A stretch of DNA of 64,000 nt from Stella humosa (GCF_006738645.1 NZ_AP019700.1:2616001-2680000); one strand, 5' to 3'; positions 16,516 through 26,500 are shown, counted from the stretch's first letter. Numbers and translations: made by a program. The notes: generated by a model from the sequence alone, not told the origin.

Positions 16516-17688
16516 TCAAAGTAACTGGCGGGCCGCCAGCGAGCGCATCAGGGCCGAGGCGCCGAAGGTCCAGGGGGCCACCTTGTCGGCCTTCTCGACC
16601 CGGTTCGTCAGGCAGCCGAGCTTGCCGCTGGAGATGGTCACGATGTCGCCCGGGTGATGGGTGAAGCCCTTGCCCGGGCCGCCGCGGTCCTTGGTCGGGG
16701 CGAACATGGTGCCGGTATAGAGCACGAAGCCATCCGGGTACTGGTGGTGCGGGCCGATCGTATGCTCGACCAGCTCCGTCGGGTCGCGGCTGATCAGGCG
16801 CATCGAGCTGCGGCCGTCCAGTTCGAACCCGTCATCGCCTTCAACCCGCAGCGACACCTCGGCCGCGCGCACGTCGTCCAGCGAAAAGGTCTCGTCGAAC
16901 AGGCGGATGAAGGGGCCGACGGCGGCCGACGCATTGTTGTCCTTGGCCTTGCCAAGAAGCAGGGCGCTGCGCCCCTCGACGTCGCGCAGGTTCACGTCGT
17001 TGCCGAGCGTGGCGCCGACGATGGTGCCGGACGGGTCGACGACGACGACGATCTCGGGCTCCGGGTTGTTCCATTCCGACACCGAATGGATGCCGACCTC
17101 GACGCCGGTGCCGACGGCCGCCATCGGCGGGCATTTGCTGAAGACCTCGGCATCCGGGCCGATACCGACCTCCAGGTAGGGCGACCACAGGCCGCGCTCG
17201 ATCAGCGCCTCCTTCAGCCGCATGGCGGGCTCGGAGCCGGGCTTCACCTTGGACAGGTCGCCGCCGATCTCGGCCTGCAAGGTGCGGCGGATGTCGTCGG
17301 CCGCGGCCGCGTCGCCGCGGGCCGAGGATTCGATCACGCGCTCAAGCATGCTCGAAGCGAAGGTGACGCCGCAGGCCTTCACCGCCTGCAGGTCGCAGGG
17401 GGCCAGCAGCCACGGCCGCTTGGCATCCCGGCCATCCATGGCGGTGTTGGCGATGATCTCTGCGACGCCGGCCACGCGCGGGCCGGCGGCGGCGGACAGG
17501 ACGGCCCGCAGGTTCGGCATGGCGATCAGCGTCGCCATGGTCGGCGAGATGCGCGACAGGTCGATCACGTCGTCGCCGCGCAGCAGGACGGGCACCGGCC
17601 CGGCATCGGGCAGCCAGGCACGGCCCAGCAGGGTCCCGCGGGTGCCGTCGTCCGGCAGGGTGGTGGCGGCGTCGAGCGTGATCTTCAT
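16516..17688 (-). CDS. FAH-family protein, long form (2-keto-3-deoxy-aldonate dehydratase-like)
   Basis: A 390-residue member of the long FAH subfamily, which includes Caulobacter XylX-type 2-keto-3-deoxy-xylonate dehydratases. An N-terminal domain with VPVLLRGDDVIDLSR is followed by the catalytic domain: WSPYLEVGIGPDAEVFSKCP, then the metal-binding ExE in NNPEPEIVVVV, GNDVNLRD and the HHPGDIVTISSGKLG end. The likely reaction is dehydration of a 2-keto-3-deoxy sugar acid to a semialdehyde. It is divergent from the altronate-dehydratase-type gene, with 149 bases between, suggesting shared regulation. The exact substrate is not readable. Confidence 0.78.
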   Translation of the reverse strand: MKITLDAATTLPDDGTRGTLLGRAWLPDAGPVPVLLRGDDVIDLSRISPTMATLIAMPNLRAVLSAAAGPRVAGVAEIIANTAMDGRDAKRPWLLAPCDLQAVKACGVTFASSMLERVIESSARGDAAAADDIRRTLQAEIGGDLSKVKPGSEPAMRLKEALIERGLWSPYLEVGIGPDAEVFSKCPPMAAVGTGVEVGIHSVSEWNNPEPEIVVVVDPSGTIVGATLGNDVNLRDVEGRSALLLGKAKDNNASAAVGPFIRLFDETFSLDDVRAAEVSLRVEGDDGFELDGRSSMRLISRDPTELVEHTIGPHHQYPDGFVLYTGTMFAPTKDRGGPGKGFTHHPGDIVTISSGKLGCLTNRVEKADKVAPWTFGASALMRSLAARQLL

Positions 17689-17837
17689 GGCGGCGCGTTC
17701 CCCAGGGGTCTGTTTTCTGCGTTGGTGCGAGAGTGCATCACCGCAGGGCGCCGGCCGTCAATCGGCGCCTATCGCTCGCGCGGGTTTTCCGACACAATTC
17801 CGCCACTCGCGAGCCCCTGCCGGGAGAGACCGAAGCC

Positions 17838-19355
17838 ATGTCCCCGCCGATCACCATCCGCCTGAACCCCGCCGACAATGTCGTCGTCGCCCGTACCGAC
17901 CTGCTGCCGGGCACGACCCTGCCCGGCGAGGACATCACCACCAAAGGGCACATCCCGCCCGGCCACAAGGTGGCGACCGCCGACATCGCCGAAGGCGAGA
18001 TGGTGCGCAAGTACGCACAGATCATCGGCTTCGCCTCGCGGCCGATCGCCCGCGGCGAGCATGTCCACACCCACAACCTGGCGATGGGTGACTTCGCGCG
18101 CGACTATGCCTTCTGCCGCGACGCGACGCCGACCGCCTTCGTGCCAGAGCCCGCCACCTTCCAGGGCATCGTGCGGCCGGACGGCCGGGTGGCGACGCGC
18201 AACTACATCGGCATCCTGACCTCGGTGAACTGCTCGGCCCATGTCGCCAACATGGTGGCCGACAAGTTCCGCCACGGCGCGCTGGCCGAGTATCCCAATG
18301 TCGACGGCGTCGTCGCGCTGACGCACGGCACCGGCTGCGGTATGGCCAGCGAAGGCGAGGCGATGGACGTGCTGCGCCGGACCATCGCCGGCTATTCCCG
18401 CCACCCCAACTTCTGGGGCGTGCTGGTGATCGGCCTCGGCTGCGAGTCGAACCAGATCGGCGGCCTGATGAAGGCCGAGGGGCTGTCGACCTCCGGCCAG
18501 TTCCACACCATGACGATCCAGGACACCGGCGGCACCCGCAAGACCGTGGCCGAGGCCGTCGCCCGCATCCAGGAGATGCTGCCCGAGGCCAACAAGGTCG
18601 CCCGCCAGACGGTGCCGGCCAAGCACCTGACGCTGGCGCTGCAATGCGGCGGGTCGGACGGCTATTCCGGCATCACCGCCAACCCGGCCCTGGGGGCGGC
18701 GGTCGACCTGCTGGTGCGCCATGGCGGTGCGGCCGTGCTGAGCGAGACGCCCGAGATCTATGGCGCCGAGCACCTGCTGACCCGGCGCGCCGTGGCACCC
18801 GAGATCGGCGAGAAGCTCGTCGGCCGCATCAAGTGGTGGGAGGAGTACACCGCCCGCACCGGCAACGAGATGAACAACAACCCATCCCCTGGCAACAAGG
18901 CGGGCGGGCTTACCACCATCCTCGAGAAGTCGCTGGGCGCGGTTGCCAAGGGCGGGTCCACCAACCTGGTCGACGTCTACAAGTATGCCGAGCCGATCAC
19001 CGCGCGCGGCTTCGTCTTCATGGACACGCCCGGCTACGACCCGGTGTCGGCGACCGGGCAGGTGGCGGGCGGCGCCAACATCGTCTGCTTCACCACGGGC
19101 CGCGGCTCGGTCTTCGGCTGCAAGCCGGCGCCGTCCCTGAAGCTCGCGACCAACACGCCGCTGTGGAACCGCATGATGGACGACATGGACATCAATTGCG
19201 GCGGCATCGTCGACGGCTCGGCCACCGTGCAGGAAGTGGGCGAGGCGATCTTCCGCCTGATCCTGGCGACGGCATCCGGCCAGCAGACCAAGAGCGAGGA
19301 GATGGGCTTCGGCGAAGAAGAATTCACGCCGTGGCAGATCGGGGCGGTGATGTGA
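17838..19355 (+). CDS. uxaA: UxaA-family (altronate/galactarate-type) dehydratase
   Basis: A 505-residue enzyme joining an N-terminal SAF domain (about residues 5-95) and the GarD/UxaA catalytic domain. RNYIGILTSVNCSAHVA, THGTGCGMA, IGLGCESNQIGGL and LQCGGSDGYSGITANPALG carry the conserved Cys residues of these iron-dependent dehydratases. It converts an aldarate or aldonate to a 2-keto-3-deoxy acid; altronate, galactarate or a relative are all possible. ATG 17838 follows GGGAGAG; the open frame upstream of it lacks the domain. Its stop overlaps the next SDR start. Confidence 0.85.
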   Translation: MSPPITIRLNPADNVVVARTDLLPGTTLPGEDITTKGHIPPGHKVATADIAEGEMVRKYAQIIGFASRPIARGEHVHTHNLAMGDFARDYAFCRDATPTAFVPEPATFQGIVRPDGRVATRNYIGILTSVNCSAHVANMVADKFRHGALAEYPNVDGVVALTHGTGCGMASEGEAMDVLRRTIAGYSRHPNFWGVLVIGLGCESNQIGGLMKAEGLSTSGQFHTMTIQDTGGTRKTVAEAVARIQEMLPEANKVARQTVPAKHLTLALQCGGSDGYSGITANPALGAAVDLLVRHGGAAVLSETPEIYGAEHLLTRRAVAPEIGEKLVGRIKWWEEYTARTGNEMNNNPSPGNKAGGLTTILEKSLGAVAKGGSTNLVDVYKYAEPITARGFVFMDTPGYDPVSATGQVAGGANIVCFTTGRGSVFGCKPAPSLKLATNTPLWNRMMDDMDINCGGIVDGSATVQEVGEAIFRLILATASGQQTKSEEMGFGEEEFTPWQIGAVM

Positions 19356-20134
19356 TGGAGCTGCCGAGCGGGCTTGCGGTCTTCGACCTGACGGGGCGGG
19401 TGGCGCTGGTCACCGGCGCGTCGCGCGGCATCGGCTGGGAAATGGCCCGCGCGCTGGCGGCATCCGGCGCCACGGTGGCGCTGGTCGGCCGCGAGCGGGC
19501 GACGCTGGAGGCGCGCGTGGCGGAACTGGAGGCGGCCGGCTGCAAAGCCGCCGCCATCCCGGCCGACCTCTCCGACGCCAAGGCGGGCGAGGCGGTGGTG
19601 GCCGCCTGCGAGGCGCGCTTCGGCCGGGTCGACATCCTGGTGAACAATGCCGGCGTCAATCACCGCCGGTCGTTGCAGGAATTCGAGCTGGCCGATTTCG
19701 AGCGCGTGCTGGCGACCAACCTGACGTCCTGCTTCGTCCTGGCCAAGGCAGCCGCCCGCGGCATGGTCGAGCGCGGCTTCGGCCGCATCATCTCGACCTC
19801 CTCGATCATGGCGTCAACCGCCCGGCCGACGATCATCGCCTACATCGCGGCCAAGGGCGGGCTGACGTCGATGACGCGCGCGCTCGCAACCGAGCTGGGG
19901 CCGAGCGGCATCACCGTGAACGCCATAGCACCCGGCTTCATCGCCACCGAGATGACAGCACCCTTGCAGCAGACCCCGGCCTTCGATGCCATGATCGGCA
20001 GCCGGACGCCGGCCGGCCGCTGGGGCCAGACCGACGACCTGTCCGGCTGCGCGGTGTTCCTGGCGTCGAACGCGGCGGCCTACCTGACCGGGCAGACCAT
20101 CATCATCGACGGCGGCCTGACCATCGCGATCTGA
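19355..20134 (+). CDS. SDR-family oxidoreductase (gluconate 5-dehydrogenase-like)
   Basis: A 259-residue classical SDR with TGASRGIG (residues 20-27), an Arg after beta-2 (GRERATLEAR) favouring NADP, NNAGVNHR, STSSIMAS and YIAAKGG. It ends IIIDGG. It resembles gluconate 5-dehydrogenases. The start shares one base with the UxaA-type stop (TGATG), so the two are probably coupled and act on linked sugar-acid intermediates. A strong hairpin follows its stop. Confidence 0.82.
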   Translation: MELPSGLAVFDLTGRVALVTGASRGIGWEMARALAASGATVALVGRERATLEARVAELEAAGCKAAAIPADLSDAKAGEAVVAACEARFGRVDILVNNAGVNHRRSLQEFELADFERVLATNLTSCFVLAKAAARGMVERGFGRIISTSSIMASTARPTIIAYIAAKGGLTSMTRALATELGPSGITVNAIAPGFIATEMTAPLQQTPAFDAMIGSRTPAGRWGQTDDLSGCAVFLASNAAAYLTGQTIIIDGGLTIAI

Positions 20135-20156
20135 ATCGGCCGCGATCTGAATCGAT

Positions 20157-20184
20157 GCGGGGGGCGGCTTGCACCGCCCCCCGC
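20157..20184. terminator. Perfect 11-bp hairpin between convergent genes
   Basis: GCGGGGGGCGG (20157-20167), a 6-base loop CTTGCA and CCGCCCCCCGC (20174-20184). It lies between two converging genes and can act in both directions. The U-tract is poor on both sides. Confidence 0.65.
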
Positions 20185-20205
20185 AACTCACCTTCGACCT
20201 TGGAC

Positions 20206-21138
20206 CTAGGCCGTGGCGCGGAAGGGTCGCACCGTGCCGCGCTTGCCGCCGATCCATGCCGCGAAGGCACCGAGCAGCAGGGAGAAGGCGGCCAGCAGCG
20301 CCGACCGGGAGACCACCTTGGCCGCCGCGTCCGCTGCCTCGCGGGCACGCTGTTCGACCTGGGCGACGGTTTCCCGATAGCGGCGCTCGAGATCGGCGAT
20401 CTGCGTACGTGCCTCTTCGATCGTCGTCGCCTGTCCGGCCGCGACCTGTGCCCGCATCCAGGCGTCGGCGGCCCGCTCGCGCGCCTCGGCCACCTGTGCC
20501 TGGTCGCCGCTGACGACGGCCCGCAGCGAAGACACCGCCGCATCGCGCAGCGCCGCCGGGTCCTGCCCGCCGGCCGACGCCCGCAGCCGCTGCTCGATGG
20601 CACCGAACGGGTCCTGCGCCTTGGCCAGCTCGGGCGCGGCCATGCCGGCGGCAGCGCCGGCCGCCTTGCCCATTCCGCCAAGCGCGGAGCCGGCGATGTT
20701 CATGGCACCGCCGACAACGCTGCCGAGCGCGCTGGAAACCAGGAACACGATGACGAGCGTGGTGGCGGCCCACGAGATCAGGCCATGCCAGCCGGCAGTG
20801 GATTCCTTCGGTCGACCGGACAGCCGACCGGCAACGATGCCGCCGGCGAAGGCCGCCAGGATGCCGGTGACGACCCACCAGGCAGCAGCCGCTATCGAGA
20901 AGGTGGCGGCACTGGGATTGCCGCCGGTCAGCGGGTTCAGGCTGGCGGCACCGATGCCGACGCCCAGCATGTTGAGGATGGTGTGGACGACCAGCGCCAC
21001 GACGACGCCGGCAAAGACCGCACCCCAGGAAATCTTGTTCAGCAGGACGGTGTGGCTGTCGTCCGTCGCCAGGACATCGCGCCCCGTGCGGTGCAGTGGA
21101 TCGTCGAGCAGCCGATCTGGATTGCCAGCTATGGCCAT
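20206..21138 (-). CDS. Membrane protein with glycine-rich and coiled-coil regions, function unknown
   Basis: A 310-residue protein with probable TM helices near residues 36-60 (GAVFAGVVVALVVHTILNML), 80-104 and 118-142, and a last one near 284-303. Between helices 3 and 4 lies an Ala-rich charged helix with coiled-coil character (about 175-280; AQVAEARERAADAW, ADLERRYRETVAQVEQRARE). GxxxG-like Gly/Ala repeats occur near 140-165. It resembles alphaproteobacterial proteins with no assigned role, sometimes labelled PhnA-like, a name that says nothing of function. It may be an envelope or stress protein, given the OsmC-like gene upstream. Confidence 0.7.
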   Translation of the reverse strand: MAIAGNPDRLLDDPLHRTGRDVLATDDSHTVLLNKISWGAVFAGVVVALVVHTILNMLGVGIGAASLNPLTGGNPSAATFSIAAAAWWVVTGILAAFAGGIVAGRLSGRPKESTAGWHGLISWAATTLVIVFLVSSALGSVVGGAMNIAGSALGGMGKAAGAAAGMAAPELAKAQDPFGAIEQRLRASAGGQDPAALRDAAVSSLRAVVSGDQAQVAEARERAADAWMRAQVAAGQATTIEEARTQIADLERRYRETVAQVEQRAREAADAAAKVVSRSALLAAFSLLLGAFAAWIGGKRGTVRPFRATA

Positions 21139-21229
21139 GGTCGCCTCCGGTTCTGGTGTGTGCGGAGGCCGCGCCTTGGGGCGACAAATCGGACGTCTTC
21201 TGCGTGTCCTCCTCCCCCCAAACCTGCGG

Positions 21230-21257
21230 CTTCGCCCGAAGTTCCATTCGGGCGAAG
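21230..21257. terminator. Perfect 11-bp hairpin downstream of the OsmC-like gene
   Basis: CTTCGCCCGAA (21230-21240), loop GTTCCA, TTCGGGCGAAG (21247-21257). It lies between the OsmC-like gene and the membrane-protein gene on the minus strand, so it probably separates their transcripts. Confidence 0.5.
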
Positions 21258-21309
21258 CACTGGGTCGCAGGGGTAGCGTTCCGGAGGGTCCTTCGGTCTC
21301 TAGCCGATC

Positions 21310-21813
21310 TCAGGCATGCGACACCGACAGCTCGGGCTTTGCGTTCAAGGTCTGGAAGACCACGCAATACCGCTCCGTCAGCTTCAGCAGCGTGTCGATG
21401 CGTTCCTGCGGCTCGCTCGTGTCCAGGTCGAACCGGAGGCGGATGGCCCGGAAGCCGACCGGGGCGTCCTTGGCCACGCCCAGGGTGCCGCGAAAGTCGA
21501 GGTCGCCCTCGGCCGACAGCGTGGCACCCGCCAGCTTGAATTCCAGCGCCGTCGCCACCGCCTTCAAGGTCACCCCGGCACAGGCGACCAGCGCCTCCAG
21601 CAGCATGTCGCCGGAGCAGAGCTCCAGGCCGGAGCCGCCAGTCGCCGGATGCAGGCCGGCGACCGCCAGGGCGCGGCCGGTCTCCACCTTGCAGGCAATG
21701 CCCTCGTCGTCGATCGAGCCCTGCGCCCGCAGGGTGACGAGCGCACTCGCGGGGTCACCGCGATAGCTCTCCTTCAGGGGCGCCTGCATCGCCTTAAGAC
21801 CGGCTGCGTCCAT
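21310..21813 (-). CDS. OsmC/Ohr family protein
   Basis: A 167-residue OsmC-fold protein. The redox-type core is visible: GGSGLELCSGDMLLEALVACAG with two cysteines about 13 residues apart, the arrangement OsmC/Ohr peroxidases use (quoted as LELCSGDMLLEALVACAG). The C-terminal strand-helix RIDTLLKLTERYCVVFQTL follows the family. It may reduce organic peroxides, or be one of the OsmC-like proteins of unknown role. ATG 21813 is chosen as the first codon giving the family length. Its start lies 10 bases after the DenD-like stop, so it may be in that operon. Confidence 0.82.
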   Translation of the reverse strand: MDAAGLKAMQAPLKESYRGDPASALVTLRAQGSIDDEGIACKVETGRALAVAGLHPATGGSGLELCSGDMLLEALVACAGVTLKAVATALEFKLAGATLSAEGDLDFRGTLGVAKDAPVGFRAIRLRFDLDTSEPQERIDTLLKLTERYCVVFQTLNAKPELSVSHA

Positions 21814-21823
21814 GGCTGCTCTC

Positions 21824-22804
21824 CTAGCGACGGATATCGTCGGCCATGAAGTTGGTGACGATCTCGTCGATGTCGCGGTCGACGTGGAAACCCAGGCGCC
21901 GTGCGCGCTCGGCATCGATGGCGGCGGGCCAGGAGGATACGATCTTCTGGATCGCCGGGTCCGGCTTCCACTCGATCCGCTTGGCCGCCGCGGCGCCGCC
22001 ATGGCGCTCGACCGCCTTGGCCATCTCGCCGACCGGGGCCGAGATGCCGTTCAGCAGGATGCCGCGATGGGCGCCCAGCGCCTCGGCCGGCAGGTCATGG
22101 ACATGCAGGAAGGCCGCCACCGCCTTGCGCGGCGACAGGATCGGCATGCGCGTCTCCGGCGTCACCGGGCAGATCGCGCCATCGCCCTGGAGCGGCTCGC
22201 GGACGATGCTGGAGGCGAAGGTGGAGGCCGCCTTGTTCGGCTTGCCCGGACGCACGACGATCGTCGGCAGGCGCAGCGCGCGGCCGTCGAGGAACCCCTT
22301 GCGGCTGTAGTCGGTCAGCAGGTACTCGCCGATCAGCTTCTGGGCGCCGTAGGAGGTCTGCGGCGTGATCGGCGTCGCATCCGTGACGGTGGCCGGCAGG
22401 TCGCCGCCATAGACCGCCAGCGAGCTGGTGAAGATGACCTTGGCCGGGTTCGGCAGCGCGCGGCAGGCATCGAGCACGTGGCGCGTGCCGTCCAGGTTGA
22501 CCCGCATGCCGAGGTCGAAATCGGCCTCCGCCCCGGCGCTGACCACGGCCGCCAGGTGGAAGACCGAGGCCACGTCGGAATCGATCAGCTCGCGCACCGT
22601 GTTGGCGTCGGCGATGTCGCCGACGACCGTCTTGATGCGCGGGTCGGCCGGCATCGGCGGGTCGAACGGCATGGCATCGAAGCAGACGACCTGGCTGGCG
22701 GTGAAGGGCCGGCCGCGCGCGTCGATCAGCGCATGGTGGTTGAGCAGGGCTGCGGCCAGCTTGCGGCCGAGGAAGCCGCCGCCGCCGGTGATGACGACCT
22801 TCAT
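21824..22804 (-). CDS. denD: NAD-dependent epimerase/dehydratase family protein, D-erythronate dehydrogenase-like
   Basis: A 326-residue extended SDR with an N-terminal GGGGFLGR loop (residues 7-14), VGDIAD, FHLAAVVSAGAEADFD, FTSSLAVYGG and the catalytic YGAQKLIGEY. This matches the DenD group, which oxidises D-erythronate to 2-keto-D-erythronate in tetronate catabolism. The next upstream gene is OtnI-like, the isomerase that acts on the DenD product, which supports the call. No OtnK/DenK kinase or OtnC aldolase is in the window. Confidence 0.78.
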   Translation of the reverse strand: MKVVITGGGGFLGRKLAAALLNHHALIDARGRPFTASQVVCFDAMPFDPPMPADPRIKTVVGDIADANTVRELIDSDVASVFHLAAVVSAGAEADFDLGMRVNLDGTRHVLDACRALPNPAKVIFTSSLAVYGGDLPATVTDATPITPQTSYGAQKLIGEYLLTDYSRKGFLDGRALRLPTIVVRPGKPNKAASTFASSIVREPLQGDGAICPVTPETRMPILSPRKAVAAFLHVHDLPAEALGAHRGILLNGISAPVGEMAKAVERHGGAAAAKRIEWKPDPAIQKIVSSWPAAIDAERARRLGFHVDRDIDEIVTNFMADDIRR

Positions 22805-22840
22805 GGATCAGGACTCCGGACGAAAGGAGAGGGCAGGGGC

Positions 22841-23629
22841 TCAGGCCGCACGGATGCCCCAGGGGGCGGCCCAGCCGAGCCCGTCGGTGGTGGCGGCGCG
22901 CGGGCGATACTCGCAGCCGATCCAGCCGGTGTAGCCGATGCGATCGAACAGCTCGAACAGGTAGGGGTAGTTGATCTCGCCCACGTCGGGCTCGTTGCGG
23001 CCCGGGTTGCCGGCGATCTGCACATGGCCGTAGCGCCCGGCCAGCCCCTCGACCTTGCGGGCAAGGTCTCCCTCCATGATCTGCACATGATAGAGGTCGA
23101 GTTGCAGCTTCAGCGCCGGGCTGGCGACGGCCGCGACGTATCCCAGCGCGTGGTCGGTGCGGTTGTGCAGGTAGCCCGGGGCGTCCAGCGTGTTGAGCGG
23201 CTCCAGCAGGCCGGTCAGGCCGGCGGCTGCCAGCTTGGCCGCGGCCTTGCCCAGGTTCGACACGAACACCGCCTCGCAGGCCTCGCGCGTCGCCGACTGC
23301 GGCACCAGGCCGGCCATCAGGTGGATGCGCGGGCAGCCCAGCACGCCGGCATAATGGATCGCCTGGTCGACGGCATCGGCGAAGGCCTGCTCGCGGCCGG
23401 GCAACCCGCCATAGCCGCGCTCGCCCTTGCCCCAGTCGCCGGCGGCCGTGTTGAACAGGCACACCTCGACGCTGGCGTCGCGGGCAGCCCGCGCCACCTC
23501 CTCGGCCGGCCATTCATAGGGAAAGAGGAACTCGACGCCGCGGAATCCACAACCGGCGGCGGCGGCGAAGCGGTCGAGGAACGGGACCTCGTTGAACATC
23601 ATCGACAGATTGGCGGCGAGGCGGGGCAT
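22841..23629 (-). CDS. otnI: Hydroxypyruvate isomerase family, 2-oxo-tetronate isomerase-like
   Basis: A 262-residue TIM-barrel of the Hyi/OtnI type. LAANLSMMFNEVPFLDRF opens the barrel. The metal-binding residues are visible as Glu in GLLEPLN, Asp and His in LQLDLYHVQI, and Glu in IGCEYRP. GNPGRNEPDVGEINYPY is a strong family motif. The upstream-to-downstream order otnI-denD fits erythronate/threonate catabolism. It starts beside the 402-base gap that also holds the promoter of the ABC operon. Confidence 0.82.
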   Translation of the reverse strand: MPRLAANLSMMFNEVPFLDRFAAAAGCGFRGVEFLFPYEWPAEEVARAARDASVEVCLFNTAAGDWGKGERGYGGLPGREQAFADAVDQAIHYAGVLGCPRIHLMAGLVPQSATREACEAVFVSNLGKAAAKLAAAGLTGLLEPLNTLDAPGYLHNRTDHALGYVAAVASPALKLQLDLYHVQIMEGDLARKVEGLAGRYGHVQIAGNPGRNEPDVGEINYPYLFELFDRIGYTGWIGCEYRPRAATTDGLGWAAPWGIRAA

Positions 23630-24031
23630 GGGCTTGCGTCCGTGATTTCTGGCGTCAGCCCTGGACCCTAGCCGACCATCCGGCCGGAGGGAATGCCGGG
23701 CGCGTCGAGTCCGCCACCGGACGCCGGGAAGTCATCGGCATGTCGACAATCATACGGACAATTGCGCCGCTGCCGGTACACAGCCAGAAGCCACGACGCG
23801 ACCGGCAAGCCATAAGCCCGCATTTTCCGAGGTTCCGGGCACGCACGACCAGGGTGCTGCGAGACGGCCGGCGAGGACGCGCGAAGATTGTCGACGATCC
23901 TGCGCGCGGGGCTGTTGACATGGCGGCCCAGTCCCGGCGCAATGGGGCATCAATGCGGCAAGGCGACGCGCTTTTCGCGCGGCCTATGGCCGATCACCGG
24001 GCAGGCCCAACAGTCCGGATAGGGAGGGTGA
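23630..24031. other. 402-base divergent intergenic region
   Basis: No gene is supported here. It separates the otnI-denD-osmC unit (minus) from the sugar ABC operon (plus), so promoters for both are expected. GTCGACAAT at 23742-23750 recurs inverted as ATTGTCGAC at 23887-23895, and GACAAT recurs directly near 23757. A TTGACA at 23915-23920 could be a -35 element for the ABC operon, though no good -10 is seen at the right distance. A regulator binding the GTCGACAAT repeats is possible but unproven. Confidence 0.35.
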
Positions 24032-25105
<1,074 letters not shown>

Positions 25106-25121
25106 GAATGGGAGGGAAATA

Positions 25122-26453
25122 ATGGCCAACATCATCACGCGACGCGACTCGCTCAAGATCATCGGTGGCGCCGCCGCCGCCGCGACCTTCGCCAGCCAGG
25201 CTGCCGCCCAGGCCATCCCGCGCGCCGACGTGGCCGCGCCCAGCCTGCCGATCGAGAAGGGGGCGACGCTCCGCGTCCTGCGTCCGGCCCGCTTCGTCGA
25301 GCCGGACGAGACCATCTTCCGCGCCAACGCCGCCAAGTTCGCGAAGGAGACGGGCGTCGAGGTCCGGGTGGACTTCGTGGGCTGGGAGGACATCCGCCAG
25401 CAGACCGCCGTGTCGTCCAACACCGGCGCCGGCCCCGACATCGTCATCGGCTGGGCCGAGGACCCGCACGTCTACGCCGAGAAGGTGCTGGAGCTGTCCG
25501 ACATCGCCGAGTATCTCGGCAAGAAGTATGGCGGCTGGTCGTTCCTGGGCGAGAAGTACGGCAAGAAGGTCGGCACCAACAACTGGATCGGCATTCCCTT
25601 CGGCGGGTCGACCGGCCCGATCGTCTATCGCAAGTCGGCGCTGAAGGAAGCTGGCTTCGACAAGATCCCCAACGACCTGGGCGAGTTCGTGAAGGTCTGC
25701 GCGGCCTTCAAGAAGATGAACAAGCCGGCCGGCTTCGCGCTCGGCAACGCCGTCGGCGACGGCAACGGCTTCGCCAACTGGGTCGTCTGGTCCCATGGCG
25801 GCTATCTCGTCGACGAGGCGGGCAAGGTCGCGATCAACAGCAAGGAGACGATCGAGTCCCTGAAGTACCTGAAGGAGCTGTACCAGACCTTCATCCCCGG
25901 CACGCTGTCCTGGGGCGACGTCAGCAACAACCGCGCCTATGCCGCGCAGGAACTGTGGCTGACCGCCAACGGCGTCTCGATGTACTTCGCGCTGAAGAAC
26001 GATCCGGCCACCAAGGCCATCGCCGACGACACCGACCACGCGCCGCTGCCGTCCGGGCTGGTCGGCAAGACGCCGCAGTCGGCGCTGATCCTGAACGGGA
26101 TGGTGTTCAAGCACACCAAGTTCCCCAACGCCTCCAAGGCGTTCCTGACCTACATGATGGAGGCCGACCAGTACGACCCGTGGCTGACGGGGTGCCTGGG
26201 CTACTGGTCGCACACGCTGCGCGCCTACGGGAAGAGCAAGGTGTGGGATTCCGATCCCAAGCTGGAAGTCTACCGCAACGGCACCGAGAACCAGTTCTGG
26301 AGCGGCTACAAGGGCCCGATCAGCCACGCCGCCGGCACGGTCGCGGCCGAGTACATCATGGTGCAGATGTGCGCGGGCGTGGCTTCCGGCCAGCAGACGC
26401 CCGAGGAGGCCGTGCGCGAGGCCGAGCGCAGAAGCCGTCGCTACTACCGCTGA
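25122..26453 (+). CDS. Sugar ABC transporter substrate-binding protein (Tat-exported)
   Basis: A 443-residue extracellular solute-binding protein of family 1. The N-terminus TRRDSLKIIGGAAAAATF with RR near residues 7-8 followed by a hydrophobic stretch and AAAQA looks like a twin-arginine signal peptide. Later, DIVIGWAEDPHVYAEKVLEL and GTNNWIGIPFGGSTGPIVYR fit the family. It should bind a sugar or sugar acid in the periplasm. GGAGGGAAATA precedes the ATG. A very strong hairpin follows its stop, which is common after highly expressed binding-protein genes. Confidence 0.88.
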   Translation: MANIITRRDSLKIIGGAAAAATFASQAAAQAIPRADVAAPSLPIEKGATLRVLRPARFVEPDETIFRANAAKFAKETGVEVRVDFVGWEDIRQQTAVSSNTGAGPDIVIGWAEDPHVYAEKVLELSDIAEYLGKKYGGWSFLGEKYGKKVGTNNWIGIPFGGSTGPIVYRKSALKEAGFDKIPNDLGEFVKVCAAFKKMNKPAGFALGNAVGDGNGFANWVVWSHGGYLVDEAGKVAINSKETIESLKYLKELYQTFIPGTLSWGDVSNNRAYAAQELWLTANGVSMYFALKNDPATKAIADDTDHAPLPSGLVGKTPQSALILNGMVFKHTKFPNASKAFLTYMMEADQYDPWLTGCLGYWSHTLRAYGKSKVWDSDPKLEVYRNGTENQFWSGYKGPISHAAGTVAAEYIMVQMCAGVASGQQTPEEAVREAERRSRRYYR

Positions 26454-26463
26454 CCGGATGATC

Positions 26464-26500
26464 GCCGGGCTGCCGGGGACCCTGTTCCCGGCAGCCCGGC
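26464..26500 (+). promoter_or_regulatory. Perfect 14-bp intra-operon hairpin after the binding-protein gene
   Basis: GCCGGGCTGCCGGG (26464-26477), a 9-base loop, and CCCGGCAGCCCGGC (26487-26500). It lies in the 68-base gap between the substrate-binding gene and the first permease and has no U-tract. Such structures stabilise the upstream mRNA and lower permease expression, giving excess binding protein. Confidence 0.7.

Noticed and set aside
17721-17837. Upstream start for the UxaA-type gene at 17733
   Set aside because: The added residues have no SAF-domain similarity, and ATG 17838 has a good ribosome site.
18644-19354. Upstream extension of the gluconate dehydrogenase-like SDR
   Set aside because: It is a shadow of the UxaA-type gene; the SDR fold begins at 19355.
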